Below, piece after piece: positions 53,201 through 61,007 of a DNA stretch of 64,000 nucleotides (its first letter is position 1; the number at the start of each line of letters is the position of its first letter). This stretch comes from MB1-2 sp046566065 (GTDB lineage: Bacteria; Actinomycetota; CADDZG01; WHSQ01). The stretch covers positions 19,331-83,330 of the forward strand of contig JBKHXK010000007.1 in the NCBI GenBank assembly GCA_046566065.1. The letters run 5' to 3'. The notes below the pieces were generated by a model, which was given only the letters and a program-made list of their open reading frames with translations, did no database searches and had not been told where the DNA came from. The translations under genes and the position numbers were made by a program.

Positions 53201-53503
53201 GGCCGCCCAACCCGTGAGCCCCAGCCCGAACTTGGTCTTGCTGCTCATGATCTGCTCCGCCCACTCGTCTCGAGCGAGAACAGGGGTCAGCAGACGCTGG
53301 GATTCGTCGGCACTGTAGATCGTGAAAGTGTCGTAGGGGACGAGGTCCGCGAGGGTATCTGCGATGCGATCCAGCAGGGAGTCGACGTCGTGGTCGGACA
53401 GCACATGGCTGTAGACGTCGGCCAACCTCTTATAGGAGTCCAACCTCTCCTCGCCGCGGCCTTCTTTCCCCGCGCCGATCACGGACGGATCGACCAGCGA
53501 CAC
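50279..53503 (-). CDS. Multi-GAF GGDEF and HD-GYP cyclic-di-GMP protein
   Basis: 1074 residues, no membrane helix. GAF-like domain (about 25-180); GGDEF domain (about 185-350) with active-site GGEEF (268-272) and an RGSD inhibitory site (259-262) five residues before it; three further GAF-like regions (about 365-530, 545-705, 715-875); HD-GYP domain (about 890-1060) with HDIGKIGIP near 926 and HEHFDGSGYP near 980. Both synthesis and breakdown of c-di-GMP look catalytically possible, with four sensor domains setting the balance. GTG start behind GGAGG. Confidence 0.95.
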   Translation of the reverse strand: MSLVDPSVIGAGKEGRGEERLDSYKRLADVYSHVLSDHDVDSLLDRIADTLADLVPYDTFTIYSADESQRLLTPVLARDEWAEQIMSSKTKFGLGLTGWAAEHREPVLANEAHLDDRVVVVPGTPLDPEAMIVVPLIARDKVKGCLNLYRIGPDVSFTPEEFELAQRFGDAAALALDNAQIRQVLEQQALTDSLTGLYNHRYFHERLRSELNRASRSRDSVALIMFDIDDFKKINDVHGHSIGDQVLVALADILRDSVRGSDLACRIGGEEFAVILPSCDAGDALGLASRLATRVRAFDFDPVGELTLSVGIAQGPEHAMNPRELVACADAALLTAKTRGKNRIVLYDDESTVGADNAAPARQDVRSIAHLKMLQSLASKLNRLNDVRQIGTTIANELRTLIDYHSCRVYIAEDELLVPIAFRGEFAAYEGETPEVLTTKIGEGITGHAAATGQSLLIPNALECDYAITVPGTEEIEESIIAVPLTYGSRVIGVILISKLGLNQFDEDDVRLLEVLGSHASVALENARLYEAQRREAENAKALLQFSDLMSKAASFHSIGNDTVRMAAELIEVDQASLWLQDERTGDYGCAAHYGYVGDPASEPIIRYHVAKQHGDRLIADRKAPFTLSAKAQREYFQPPANAELRTNAIAPLHEGHGVKGWITIRYAGGEEFFTDEKLRLMAGLSYQASVAMQKAALYKEQKESADLSNALLEFSRELAIAEGLDDVLSRVVELSARILGSPQTSVWLQELETGDVVPEAQWGYMEPERSRMAGLRLSHDLASKFLSRTEPFVLRPEDVAHIPGAGDIAQNTRFAIAPLNLDARLGCVVSVAPALGDYEFSERKMRLLAGIAHQAKLAITNAVSFESLERTFFETVEALANALEAKDEYTSNHARSITDMALDVGNELGIEGSDLKRLELGALFHDIGKIGIPSKILAKPGPLDDEEWKVIRTHPELGERILEPIDRLADVRPIVRHCHEHFDGSGYPDAISGDEIPIESRIILVVDAFDAMTTDRPYRKALPIEEACRRLKESSGKQFDPEIVEAFLRTLGQADSLHNTSADRTQIPAGRIT

Positions 53504-53593
53504 GAAACCTCCATATTCGAAGCCCTATCTCCCTGCTGTGGATAATCGGCTCGCCGGAGGGGTGGCTTTAAGGGGCAGAAAGGGTGATTAGTC

Positions 53594-53992
53594 CTAGAAA
53601 TCCCCATATGCACGCTCCACGGTGAATTCGTAGATCAATCTCTGCTCTTCCACCATGGCCTCGCGGTACCTCTCGAGGTCGTCGGGCTCGCCCGCCAGCA
53701 CCCTGTACAGGGCCAGGTTGTCGTCGACCGCGGTCTCCTTGGGCCTGATCGTGACCCTGGTCTCCAGCCCCATCCAGCGGTAGGCGTTGGAGTAGTCCAG
53801 CACGGCGAGGGCGCAGCGTGGGTCGCGGCGGATGTGGCCCGTACGCAGCCGCGTCTCGGTCCCCGAGCTCCACAGCTTGCCGTCGACGAGCCCGACCCCG
53901 ACCCGCGCGACGTGCGGGGTCCCGTCCGCCTTCAAGGTGGTCATCACAGCGGCGTGGTTGGACTCGAGGAACCGTCGCACCTTGAAGTCCAT
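53594..53992 (-). CDS. PPOX-class F420/FMN-dependent split-barrel protein
   Basis: 132 residues of the pyridoxamine-phosphate-oxidase-like split beta-barrel. Marks are AAVMTTLKADGTPHVARVGV, TRLRTGHIRRDPRCALAVLD and the middle strand segment. Actinobacterial members of this size generally use F420. Substrate unknown. The ATG lies 12 nt after the aldehyde dehydrogenase stop, behind AGAAGGG, so they share an operon. Confidence 0.87.
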   Translation of the reverse strand: MDFKVRRFLESNHAAVMTTLKADGTPHVARVGVGLVDGKLWSSGTETRLRTGHIRRDPRCALAVLDYSNAYRWMGLETRVTIRPKETAVDDNLALYRVLAGEPDDLERYREAMVEEQRLIYEFTVERAYGDF

Positions 53993-54004
53993 GCCGCCGC
54001 CCTT

Positions 54005-55483
54005 CTACTTGAGGTTCACCCAGACGGATTTCGTCTGCGTGTAGGTCTCCATCGAATGCTTCCCGAGCTCGCGCCCGAAACCCGACTGCTTGTAACCACC
54101 GAACGAGATCGCCGGATCGACGTTCCCAGCGGTGTTGACCCAGACCGTGCCCGCTTTGATCCCGCGCGCCACTCGGTGGGCCTTGCTGACGTCGTTCGTC
54201 CAGACCGCGGCCGCGAGCCCGTAGATCGTGTCGTTCGCCACCCGGATCGCCTCATCCACGTCTTCCACCTCGATCACGGCCGCCACCGGGCCGAAGATCT
54301 CCTCCTGGGCGATACGCATGTCGTTACGCACCCCCGTGAAGATCGTGGGCTGCACGAAGTAACCGTCCCCGAGCTCGGTGGCACGCTCGCCGCCGACCGC
54401 GACCTCGGCCCCCTCGGAACGCCCGATCTCGATGTATCCGGTCACGCGCTCCAGCTGCTCCTGGCTGACCACGGGACCCATCTGGGTGTTCTCCTCCAGA
54501 GGATCTCCGAGCTTCATCTTTGCGGTCGAGTCGATCAGCGACTGGACGAAGTCGTCGTGGGCCGCCTTCTCGACGAGGATCCGGGTCCCGGCCGTGCAGA
54601 CCTGACCGGAGTTCAGGAACACGCCGTACATCGAGCCGACCGACGCGCGCTTCATGTTGGCGTCCGAGAAGACGATGTTGGGCGACTTCCCCCCCAGCTC
54701 CAAGGTGACGCGCTTGAGGTTGCCCTCGGACGCGTGCAGGATCTTGCGTCCGACCTCGGTCGATCCGGTGAAGGCGATCTTGTCGACGTGCGGATGCTGG
54801 GCGAGGGCCTGGCCCGCCTCCGGCCCGAAGCCCGCGACGACGTTCACGACGCCGTCCGGCACCCCCGCTTCCAGACACAGCTCGCCGAGGCGGATCGCCG
54901 TCAAGGGGGTCTGCTCGGCCGGCTTCAGGACGACGGTGTTGCCGAAGGCCAGGGCGGGAGCGATCTTCCACGCGGCCATGATCAGAGGGAAGTTCCAGGG
55001 GATGATCCCGCCACACACACCGACGGGCTCGCGCAGCGTGTACGAGAACATGTTGTCGTCGGTGGGGTTCGTCTCCCCGAAGGTCTTGGTCGGCCAGCCC
55101 GCGTAGTACCGGAAGACCTCGCCGGCGGCCCACATCTCGCCCGAAGCCAGAGACACCGGCTTCCCGGAGTCGAGCGACTCCAGCTGGGCGAGCTCGGAGA
55201 TGTTCCTCTTGATCAGCTCCCCGAGCTTGAACAGGACCTCGGTGCGCTTGCCCGGTCGAAGCCCGGCCCACCTGCGATCCTCGTGCGCCTCACGGGCGGC
55301 CTGCACCGCGGCATCGACGTCCGGCACGCCCCCTTTGGGAACCTGGGTGAACGTCTGCCCGGTGGCGGGATTGACAACGTCGAAGAGCTCGCCCGAGGTG
55401 GCGTCGACGCTCTTGCCGCCGATCACCATCTTCGGCGCCTCGACGAACTTCTGGACCTCTGGAAGCAGCTCCGCCTGAGCCAT
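54005..55483 (-). CDS. NAD(P)-dependent aldehyde dehydrogenase
   Basis: 492 residues, full-length family member. Cofactor segment IPWNFPLIMAAWKIAPALA, FTGSTEVGRKI, general base in LELGGKSPNIVFSDA and catalytic cysteine in NSGQVCTAGTR, with the C-terminal SGFGRELGKHSMETYTQTKS. It oxidises an aldehyde to an acid; betaine- or phenylacetaldehyde-type enzymes look similar and the substrate is open. Strong GAGGAGG ribosome site. Confidence 0.95.
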   Translation of the reverse strand: MAQAELLPEVQKFVEAPKMVIGGKSVDATSGELFDVVNPATGQTFTQVPKGGVPDVDAAVQAAREAHEDRRWAGLRPGKRTEVLFKLGELIKRNISELAQLESLDSGKPVSLASGEMWAAGEVFRYYAGWPTKTFGETNPTDDNMFSYTLREPVGVCGGIIPWNFPLIMAAWKIAPALAFGNTVVLKPAEQTPLTAIRLGELCLEAGVPDGVVNVVAGFGPEAGQALAQHPHVDKIAFTGSTEVGRKILHASEGNLKRVTLELGGKSPNIVFSDANMKRASVGSMYGVFLNSGQVCTAGTRILVEKAAHDDFVQSLIDSTAKMKLGDPLEENTQMGPVVSQEQLERVTGYIEIGRSEGAEVAVGGERATELGDGYFVQPTIFTGVRNDMRIAQEEIFGPVAAVIEVEDVDEAIRVANDTIYGLAAAVWTNDVSKAHRVARGIKAGTVWVNTAGNVDPAISFGGYKQSGFGRELGKHSMETYTQTKSVWVNLK

Positions 55484-55522
55484 ATGAGACGTCCTCCTCT
55501 TTATATGTCTGAGGAGGTCGAG

Positions 55523-55536
55523 CCTAGCCCGCTAGG
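55523..55536 (-). terminator. Short inverted repeat after pheA
   Basis: CCTAGC-CC-GCTAGG, 9 nt past the pheA stop and 39 nt before the next gene. No T tract, so terminator function is uncertain. Confidence 0.3.
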
Positions 55537-55544
55537 TCCGGGAC

Positions 55545-56369
55545 TCAGCGAGGAAGACCGGAGGCGTAGCTCCCGAGCACCCGGGTGAACGTCGCATGGT
55601 CGCTGACCTCGGCCAGCGCCTCGACCATCGCGGGCTCGCGGGCGGGGGCCTCGACATCCACGTAGAAGACGTACTCCCAGGGGCGGCCGCCCCGGGGGCG
55701 GCTCTCGAGCTTCGAGAGACTCAGATGCCGCTCGGCGAAGGCACCCAGACATCTATACAGGGAGCCGGCCACGTGACCGACCCCAAACACGAGAGAGGTC
55801 TTGTTCGGGTCCTTCAGCGGCTGGGGGTCGCGCGAGAGCGCACCGAACCGCGTGTAGTTGTCGGGATAGGTCTGGATCTTCTCGGCCAGAACCGTCAGCC
55901 CGTACAGCTCGCCCGCTCGCCGCGAGGCGATCGCGGCCGTGCCTTCGAGCTTGTCGTCGACGATGCGCTTGGCCGCCCCCGCGGTGTCGTACTCAGCGCG
56001 GACCTTGACGTCCAGGGCGCTGAGGAACTCCTCGCTCTGGGCGATCGCCTGGGGATGAGATATGACCTCGCTCAGATCGTCGATCACGGATCCGGGCAGG
56101 GCCAGCAGGCAGTGATCGACGCGGACGACGGTCTCGCCCACGAGATGGAGGCCGTGCTTCAGGAACAGATCGTAGGTCTCGTTGATGCTGCCGGCCTGGC
56201 TGTTGTCCATCGGCACGAGGCCCAGGTCGGCCCGTCCGACCTCGACGGACTCGAACACCTTGCGGATCGTGGTCTGGGGCTTCAGGTCGGCGTCGGGGAA
56301 CAGCGCCAGAGCGCCCTCTTCCGAATAGGCGCCGGCCTCACCTTGATAGGCAACGATCCGCTGATCCAT
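55545..56369 (-). CDS. pheA: Prephenate dehydratase
   Basis: 274 residues, converts prephenate to phenylpyruvate for phenylalanine synthesis. Catalytic-domain marks: YQGEAGAYSEEGA at the N-terminus and the TRF motif in NYTRFGALS. The C-terminal ACT domain has LSKLESRP, the phenylalanine-binding ESRP motif, so feedback inhibition is expected. The usual PxENSxxG segment reads PMDNSQAG. A leaderless TAGGCT box lies 6 nt before the ATG, giving it a promoter separate from the leu/ilv run. Confidence 0.96.
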   Translation of the reverse strand: MDQRIVAYQGEAGAYSEEGALALFPDADLKPQTTIRKVFESVEVGRADLGLVPMDNSQAGSINETYDLFLKHGLHLVGETVVRVDHCLLALPGSVIDDLSEVISHPQAIAQSEEFLSALDVKVRAEYDTAGAAKRIVDDKLEGTAAIASRRAGELYGLTVLAEKIQTYPDNYTRFGALSRDPQPLKDPNKTSLVFGVGHVAGSLYRCLGAFAERHLSLSKLESRPRGGRPWEYVFYVDVEAPAREPAMVEALAEVSDHATFTRVLGSYASGLPR

Positions 56370-56375
56370 ACAGAC

Positions 56376-56381
56376 AGCCTA
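56376..56381 (-). promoter_or_regulatory. Putative leaderless -10 box for pheA
   Basis: TAGGCT on the minus strand, 6 nt before the ATG at 56369; its first three bases are the stop codon of the preceding gene. Confidence 0.45.
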
Positions 56382-56804
56382 GGCGGAGGCGAGACGCTCG
56401 GCGGACCCTCTCATGATCCCCATCACGGCGGTCGAGCACAGCGCCTCGAAGGAGGCGTCGATCACGTTGTCCGACACACAACCGGCGTCCCAGGTCGAGC
56501 TTCCGTCGGTGGCCTCGACCATCACACGAACCTGGGCACCCGTGCCGTCCGCCGCATCGATGACGGAGACCTTGTAATCGGAGAGCCGGACCTGCTGGAG
56601 CTCCGGGAAATGCGGGGTCAGACAAGCGCGCAGCGCGTTGTCCAATGCGTGCACCGGGCCGACCCCCGTAGCCGAGCGGCTGACACAGGACTGACCCACA
56701 CGTACCTCGACGATCGCCTGAACGTGTGAGGCGCGGCTGTGCATCCGCTCGCTGATGACCTTGTAGCCGCACACCCCGAACGGCGCGCTGCTCGAGAACC
56801 TCAT
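56379..56804 (-). CDS. Free-standing LeuA/CimA-type regulatory domain
   Basis: 141 residues matching only the C-terminal allosteric (LeuA-dimer) domain of isopropylmalate and citramalate synthases. Marks are GPVHALDNALRACLTPHFPE, LSDYKVSVIDAADGTGAQVR and DNVIDASFEALCSTAVMGIM. No catalytic barrel is attached. The complete leuA nearby already has its own such domain. It overlaps leuB by ATGA, so it is made with the pathway enzymes. It may bind an end product and act on LeuA, or be the remnant of a lost citramalate synthase. Confidence 0.85.
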   Translation of the reverse strand: MRFSSSAPFGVCGYKVISERMHSRASHVQAIVEVRVGQSCVSRSATGVGPVHALDNALRACLTPHFPELQQVRLSDYKVSVIDAADGTGAQVRVMVEATDGSSTWDAGCVSDNVIDASFEALCSTAVMGIMRGSAERLASA

Positions 56805-57673
56805 GTAGTGACCCCCTCCTTGGAAAGTGTGTCGCAGAGCATGCGGGCCGCGCGGATCGCGGCGGTGGCATCGGCCGTGGAAGTACCCGCGATGTCGGGA
56901 GCCGATCCGTGCACGGGCTCGAAGAGCCCAATGCAGCTCGTCGGCCGCGTGCGCGGGTCGGGATGGAGGTTGGCGCTGGCCGCCGAGCCGAGACCTCCGG
57001 CCACTCCGGCGGCCACGTCGGATAGAACGTCCCCGAACAGGTTGTCGGTGAGGATCACGTCGAAGCGCGCTGGATCGACGACCAGGTGGTAAGCGGCCGC
57101 GTCCGCATGGGCGTAGACGAGCTCGACCTCCGGGTGATCGGATGCGACCTTCTCGGTCACCTCCGTCCACAGTCCCCCCGCCGCCGACAGCACGTTGCGT
57201 TTGTGAGCGAGCGTGAGGTGTCCCCTCCTCGTCTCGGCGAGCTCGAACGCGAAGCGGGCACACCTCTCGATGGCCGCCCAGGTGTTCACGCTGGTCTCGA
57301 GTGCACGGGTAGCGGTGCGCTCGGAGACCCCGGCGTAGAGACCCTCGGTGTTCTCCCGCACGAACACGAGATCGAGCTCCGGGAAGGGCCGCACGTTGGC
57401 GTACAGATCCAGCTCCTTGCGGAGGCGGAGGAGCACGCCCCTCTCCAAGACGCCGTCGGGGACGCGCGGGTCTCCCACCGCGCCCAAGAGCAGGGCGTCG
57501 CACCCGGCGATGGTTGCGAGATCCTCGTCGGTCAGGAGATCTCCCGTGGCGAGGTAGCGCTCGGCCCCCAGATCGATATCCACCAGGGTCGTGTCAGCCG
57601 GCAGCTCGCCGAGGGCCGCGTCGATCACCTCGGGACCGATGCCGTCGCCTCGGACCACCGCAACCCGCGGCAT
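56801..57673 (-). CDS. leuB: 3-isopropylmalate dehydrogenase
   Basis: 290 residues, shorter than the usual 340-370. Core signatures are present: RGDGIGPEVIDAAL, VRENTEGLYAG, the catalytic-lysine segment LAHKRNVL, and NLFGDVLSDVAAG with the metal-binding aspartates, then EPVHGSAPDIAG for NAD. The missing length is in surface loops of the N-terminal half. Oxidises 3-isopropylmalate to the leucine precursor. Abuts leuD with no gap. An isocitrate/tartrate-like relative is less likely given the operon. Confidence 0.9.
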   Translation of the reverse strand: MPRVAVVRGDGIGPEVIDAALGELPADTTLVDIDLGAERYLATGDLLTDEDLATIAGCDALLLGAVGDPRVPDGVLERGVLLRLRKELDLYANVRPFPELDLVFVRENTEGLYAGVSERTATRALETSVNTWAAIERCARFAFELAETRRGHLTLAHKRNVLSAAGGLWTEVTEKVASDHPEVELVYAHADAAAYHLVVDPARFDVILTDNLFGDVLSDVAAGVAGGLGSAASANLHPDPRTRPTSCIGLFEPVHGSAPDIAGTSTADATAAIRAARMLCDTLSKEGVTT

Positions 57674-58162
57674 CTACGCCGCCCCCTTGCGAGCGCGCAC
57701 CCAGGGGATCAGGCCGCCCGCGCGGACGATCTCCAGCACGAACTCCGGCAAGGGCTCCGTGTCGAAGGAGAGGCCCTTGGTGACGTTCGTCACCCGCGCT
57801 GCTTCGATGTCTACCTCGACCACGTCCTCGGGATCGATCGATGCGACCGCATCCGGGCTCGTTGCGACCGCTAGACCCATGTTGATCGCATTGCGGAAGA
57901 AGATCCGGGCGAACGACGCCGCCACGACGGTCTCGACCCCCGCTCCCTTCAGCGCGAGAGCCGCGTGCTCGCGCGAGGAGCCGCACCCGAAGTTGGCCCC
58001 GGCCACCACGACGTCGCCGGGCCGGACCTGTGACGCGAACTCCGCGTCGAGGTCCTCCATCGCATGCCGGGCGAGCTCTTCGGGGTCGCTCGTCGTGAGA
58101 TAGCGAGCCGGGATGATGACGTCGGTGTCTACGTTGTCCCCGTAGCGCCAGGCCTTACCCAA
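57674..58162 (-). CDS. leuD: 3-isopropylmalate dehydratase small subunit
   Basis: About 162 residues of the swivel domain family. Marks are YGDNVDTDVIIPARYL and GANFGCGSSREHAALALKG. With LeuC it isomerises isopropylmalate. The best start is a TTG overlapping the leuC end by 8 nt, after GAGGCGG; other in-frame TTG codons lie further into leuC. Length fits the short archaeal/actinobacterial type. Confidence 0.92.
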   Translation of the reverse strand: MGKAWRYGDNVDTDVIIPARYLTTSDPEELARHAMEDLDAEFASQVRPGDVVVAGANFGCGSSREHAALALKGAGVETVVAASFARIFFRNAINMGLAVATSPDAVASIDPEDVVEVDIEAARVTNVTKGLSFDTEPLPEFVLEIVRAGGLIPWVRARKGAA

Positions 58163-59462
58163 CGAGGGCCGCCTCGGGTCTACGGGGGGCAACCTCGTCG
58201 GGATGCACGATCTCTCCCGCCACCGCCGTCGCCATCGCGACCGCCGGGTTCGCCAGGTACACCTCCGAGGTGGGGTCGCCCATGCGCCCCACGTAGTTCC
58301 GGTTGGAGGTCGACAGACAGACCTCACCCGGGCCGAGGACGCCCATGTGCCCGCCGAGGCAGGCGCCGCACGTCGGCGTGGAGACGGTCGCACCCGCCGC
58401 TGCGAAGGCATCCAACAGGCCCTCCGAGTTCGCTTGTTTCCAAACGCGTTGCGTCGCGGGGATCACCATCAGGCGCACGTGATCTGCGATCCGTTGGTTG
58501 CCCAGGACCGCAGCCGCCATGCGCAGGTCCTCGATGCGGGCGTTCGTGCACGACCCGATGAAGACCTGGTCCACGCGCCGGCGCTCGACGCTCGACACCG
58601 GAACGGATCTCGACGGCAGAGAGGGCCGGGCCACCATCGGCTCGAGGGCGTCGACGTCGACGTCGATCACCCGTGCGTAGGAGGCCTCGGGATCGGAGCG
58701 GACCACATCGAAGTCTCTGGACCGGCCGGTCTCGGCCTGACGGGCGGCGATGTAGGCGAGCGTGACCTCATCCGGCTCGACGATCGCCGACTTGGCGCCC
58801 GCCTCGATCGCCATGTTCGTGAGCGTGAGACGCGACTCCATCGACAGATGGGCCAGGCCGGGCCCGGTGTGCTCCATCGCCATGTAACGCGCTCCGTCGT
58901 CACCGATCGTGGCGATCACATGAAGGATCAGGTCCTTGCCTACGACCCAGGGGCCGGGTTCGCCGGTGTAGACGATCTTCATCGATTCGGGGACCTTCAG
59001 CCAGATGTCACCGCAGGCCCACACCGCGGCCAGATCCGTCGACCCGACGCCGGTCGAGAAACACCCCAGCGCCCCATAGGTGCAGGAGTGCGAGTCCGCT
59101 CCGATGACGACGTCCCCCGGAAGCACCAGGGCTTCCTCCGGAAGGAGGATGTGTTCGATGCCGCCGCGTCCGACGTCGAAGAAGAGCTCTATGTCCTGCT
59201 CGGCCGCGAAGGAGCGCATCGCGGTAAGCATCCCGGCCGACGCGATGTCCTTCGCGGGCGCGAAGTGAGAGGCAACGAGTGCCACCTTGGAGCGATCCCA
59301 CACGCTGGTGGTGCCCATCGCTCTGAAGGAGCGGATCGCGGGTGGAGCGGTGACGTCGTTCGCCATCGCTAGGTCCACCTCGCACATCACGATCTCTCCG
59401 GGCGTCACTTCCTGGCGTCCGGCGGCGCGAGCCAGGATCTTCTCGGTTGCCGTCTGCGGCAT
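58155..59462 (-). CDS. leuC: 3-isopropylmalate dehydratase large subunit
   Basis: 435 residues, aconitase family with a 4Fe-4S cluster. Cluster cysteines in FIGSCTNARIEDL and TPTCGACLGGHMGV; catalytic-site segments GADSHSCTYGALG and SRLTLTNMAIEAGAK are present. The length is that of the homoaconitase-like/archaeal group rather than the 466-residue enterobacterial form. It starts directly at the leuA stop. Confidence 0.94.
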   Translation of the reverse strand: MPQTATEKILARAAGRQEVTPGEIVMCEVDLAMANDVTAPPAIRSFRAMGTTSVWDRSKVALVASHFAPAKDIASAGMLTAMRSFAAEQDIELFFDVGRGGIEHILLPEEALVLPGDVVIGADSHSCTYGALGCFSTGVGSTDLAAVWACGDIWLKVPESMKIVYTGEPGPWVVGKDLILHVIATIGDDGARYMAMEHTGPGLAHLSMESRLTLTNMAIEAGAKSAIVEPDEVTLAYIAARQAETGRSRDFDVVRSDPEASYARVIDVDVDALEPMVARPSLPSRSVPVSSVERRRVDQVFIGSCTNARIEDLRMAAAVLGNQRIADHVRLMVIPATQRVWKQANSEGLLDAFAAAGATVSTPTCGACLGGHMGVLGPGEVCLSTSNRNYVGRMGDPTSEVYLANPAVAMATAVAGEIVHPDEVAPRRPEAALVG

Positions 59463-61007
59463 CTAGGTGACCACCGCGGTACGGCTCTGGACCTGCAGCA
59501 GGCGATTCACTGCCGAGAGATACGCCCGGGCCGACGCCTCCACCACGTCGGTCGAGACCGCGTGACCGGTGACGCGGCGCATGGGGTCGTTCAAAGATGA
59601 CCCCGGTACGGCGAGGACTATCGTCACATCACCGAGAGCGTCGATCCCTCCCGTAACGCTGGAAACGGTGAAGGATTCGAGTGTGGCCTCGACACCGGTG
59701 GCGCGCTGAATCGCGCCGCAGGCAGCATCGACCATCCCATCGCCGATCGCGGACTCGTCGATGACCTCCTCGCCCTTACGCAGTCGCACGGTGGCGGTGG
59801 GCGAGAGGTGCGTGCCTCCGGCGACCTGGATCGAGATCAACTCGTACACCTCGGTGCCCGATCCGATCTCGTCGACCGCGATCGCTTCGAGGTCGATGTC
59901 GGTGATCCTCATCTTGCGGTCGGCCAGTTCCTTGAAACGGGCGAAGGCCCGCTCCAGGTCTACGGGATCCAGGGAGAAGCCGAGCGCCTCCAGAGCATTC
60001 ACGAAGGCGTGGCGGCCCGAGTGCTTGCCCAACACGATGCGCGAGCCCTCGAGCCCGACGTCGACCGGGTCCATGATCTCGTAGGTCGTCCGCTCCACCA
60101 TCACACCGTGCTGGTGGATGCCGGCCTCGTGCGCGAACGCGTTCGCCCCCACGATCGCCTTGTTCGGCGGGACCGCGTAGCCGGTCAACATCGAGACGAG
60201 TCGCGAGGTGCGAGCGATCTCGCGCGCGTTGACCGCGGTATCGAAACCGGTCGAGGACGTGCGCGTCCGCAGCGCCATGACCACCTCTTCGAGCGAGCAG
60301 TTGCCCGCCCTCTCCCCGATGCCGTTGACCGCGACCTCGATCTGGGTCGCTCCCGCGCCGACGCCCGCCAGAGCGTTCGCCACCGCGAGGCCGAGATCGT
60401 CATGGGTGTGGACACTCCAGATCACGTCTTCATCGACCTCGTCGGCGAGATAGCGAACCAGAGCTGCGAACTCCTGCGGCAGCGCGTAGCCCACCGTGTC
60501 GGGCACGTTCAGGGTCGTGGCGCCGGCCCGGGCGGCGGCACGGAAGACCTCGACGAGGAAGGAGGCGTCGCTGCGGGTCGCGTCCTCGCAGGAGAACTCC
60601 ACGTCGTCGACTAATCCACGCGCGCGCTTCACCCCCTCGACGGCCGCGCTCACGACCTGCTCCGGGGTCATGCGGAGCTTGGCGCGCATGTGCACCTCGC
60701 TCGTCGCGATGAACGTGTGGATGCGGGGCCTGTCCGCAGGGGAGACCGCTTCGGCGGCCCGATCGATGTCGGCCGGGTCGACCCGAGCGAGCGCCGCTAC
60801 GATCGGGCCGCGCACCGCGGTCGCGATCGCGCTCACCGCTTCGAGCTCGCCGTCGGAGGCGACGGGGAAGCCCGCTTCGATCACGTCGACACCCAGCCGA
60901 GCGAGCTGCTCGGCGATCTCGACCTTCTCCTTGAGGTTGAGCGAGATGCCCGGCGACTGCTCGCCGTCGCGCAGCGTCGTATCGAAGATCCTTACTACTT
61001 CAGCCAC
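59463..61007 (-). CDS. leuA: 2-isopropylmalate synthase
   Basis: 514 residues. Catalytic TIM barrel with FDTTLRDGEQSPG and metal ligands in VHTHDDLGLAVAN, then NGIGERAGNCSLEEV; linker HAFVNALEALGF; C-terminal leucine-sensing domain (about 390-510). It is the first committed step of leucine synthesis and is normally inhibited by leucine. GTG start overlaps the ilvC end by 13 nt. Operon position after ilvC joins leucine to the valine/isoleucine enzymes. Confidence 0.96.
   Translation of the reverse strand: MAEVVRIFDTTLRDGEQSPGISLNLKEKVEIAEQLARLGVDVIEAGFPVASDGELEAVSAIATAVRGPIVAALARVDPADIDRAAEAVSPADRPRIHTFIATSEVHMRAKLRMTPEQVVSAAVEGVKRARGLVDDVEFSCEDATRSDASFLVEVFRAAARAGATTLNVPDTVGYALPQEFAALVRYLADEVDEDVIWSVHTHDDLGLAVANALAGVGAGATQIEVAVNGIGERAGNCSLEEVVMALRTRTSSTGFDTAVNAREIARTSRLVSMLTGYAVPPNKAIVGANAFAHEAGIHQHGVMVERTTYEIMDPVDVGLEGSRIVLGKHSGRHAFVNALEALGFSLDPVDLERAFARFKELADRKMRITDIDLEAIAVDEIGSGTEVYELISIQVAGGTHLSPTATVRLRKGEEVIDESAIGDGMVDAACGAIQRATGVEATLESFTVSSVTGGIDALGDVTIVLAVPGSSLNDPMRRVTGHAVSTDVVEASARAYLSAVNRLLQVQSRTAVVT

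Noticed and set aside
53834..55588. 584-codon plus-strand frame opposite the aldehyde dehydrogenase
   Set aside because: No domain and overlaps a complete, well-conserved enzyme.
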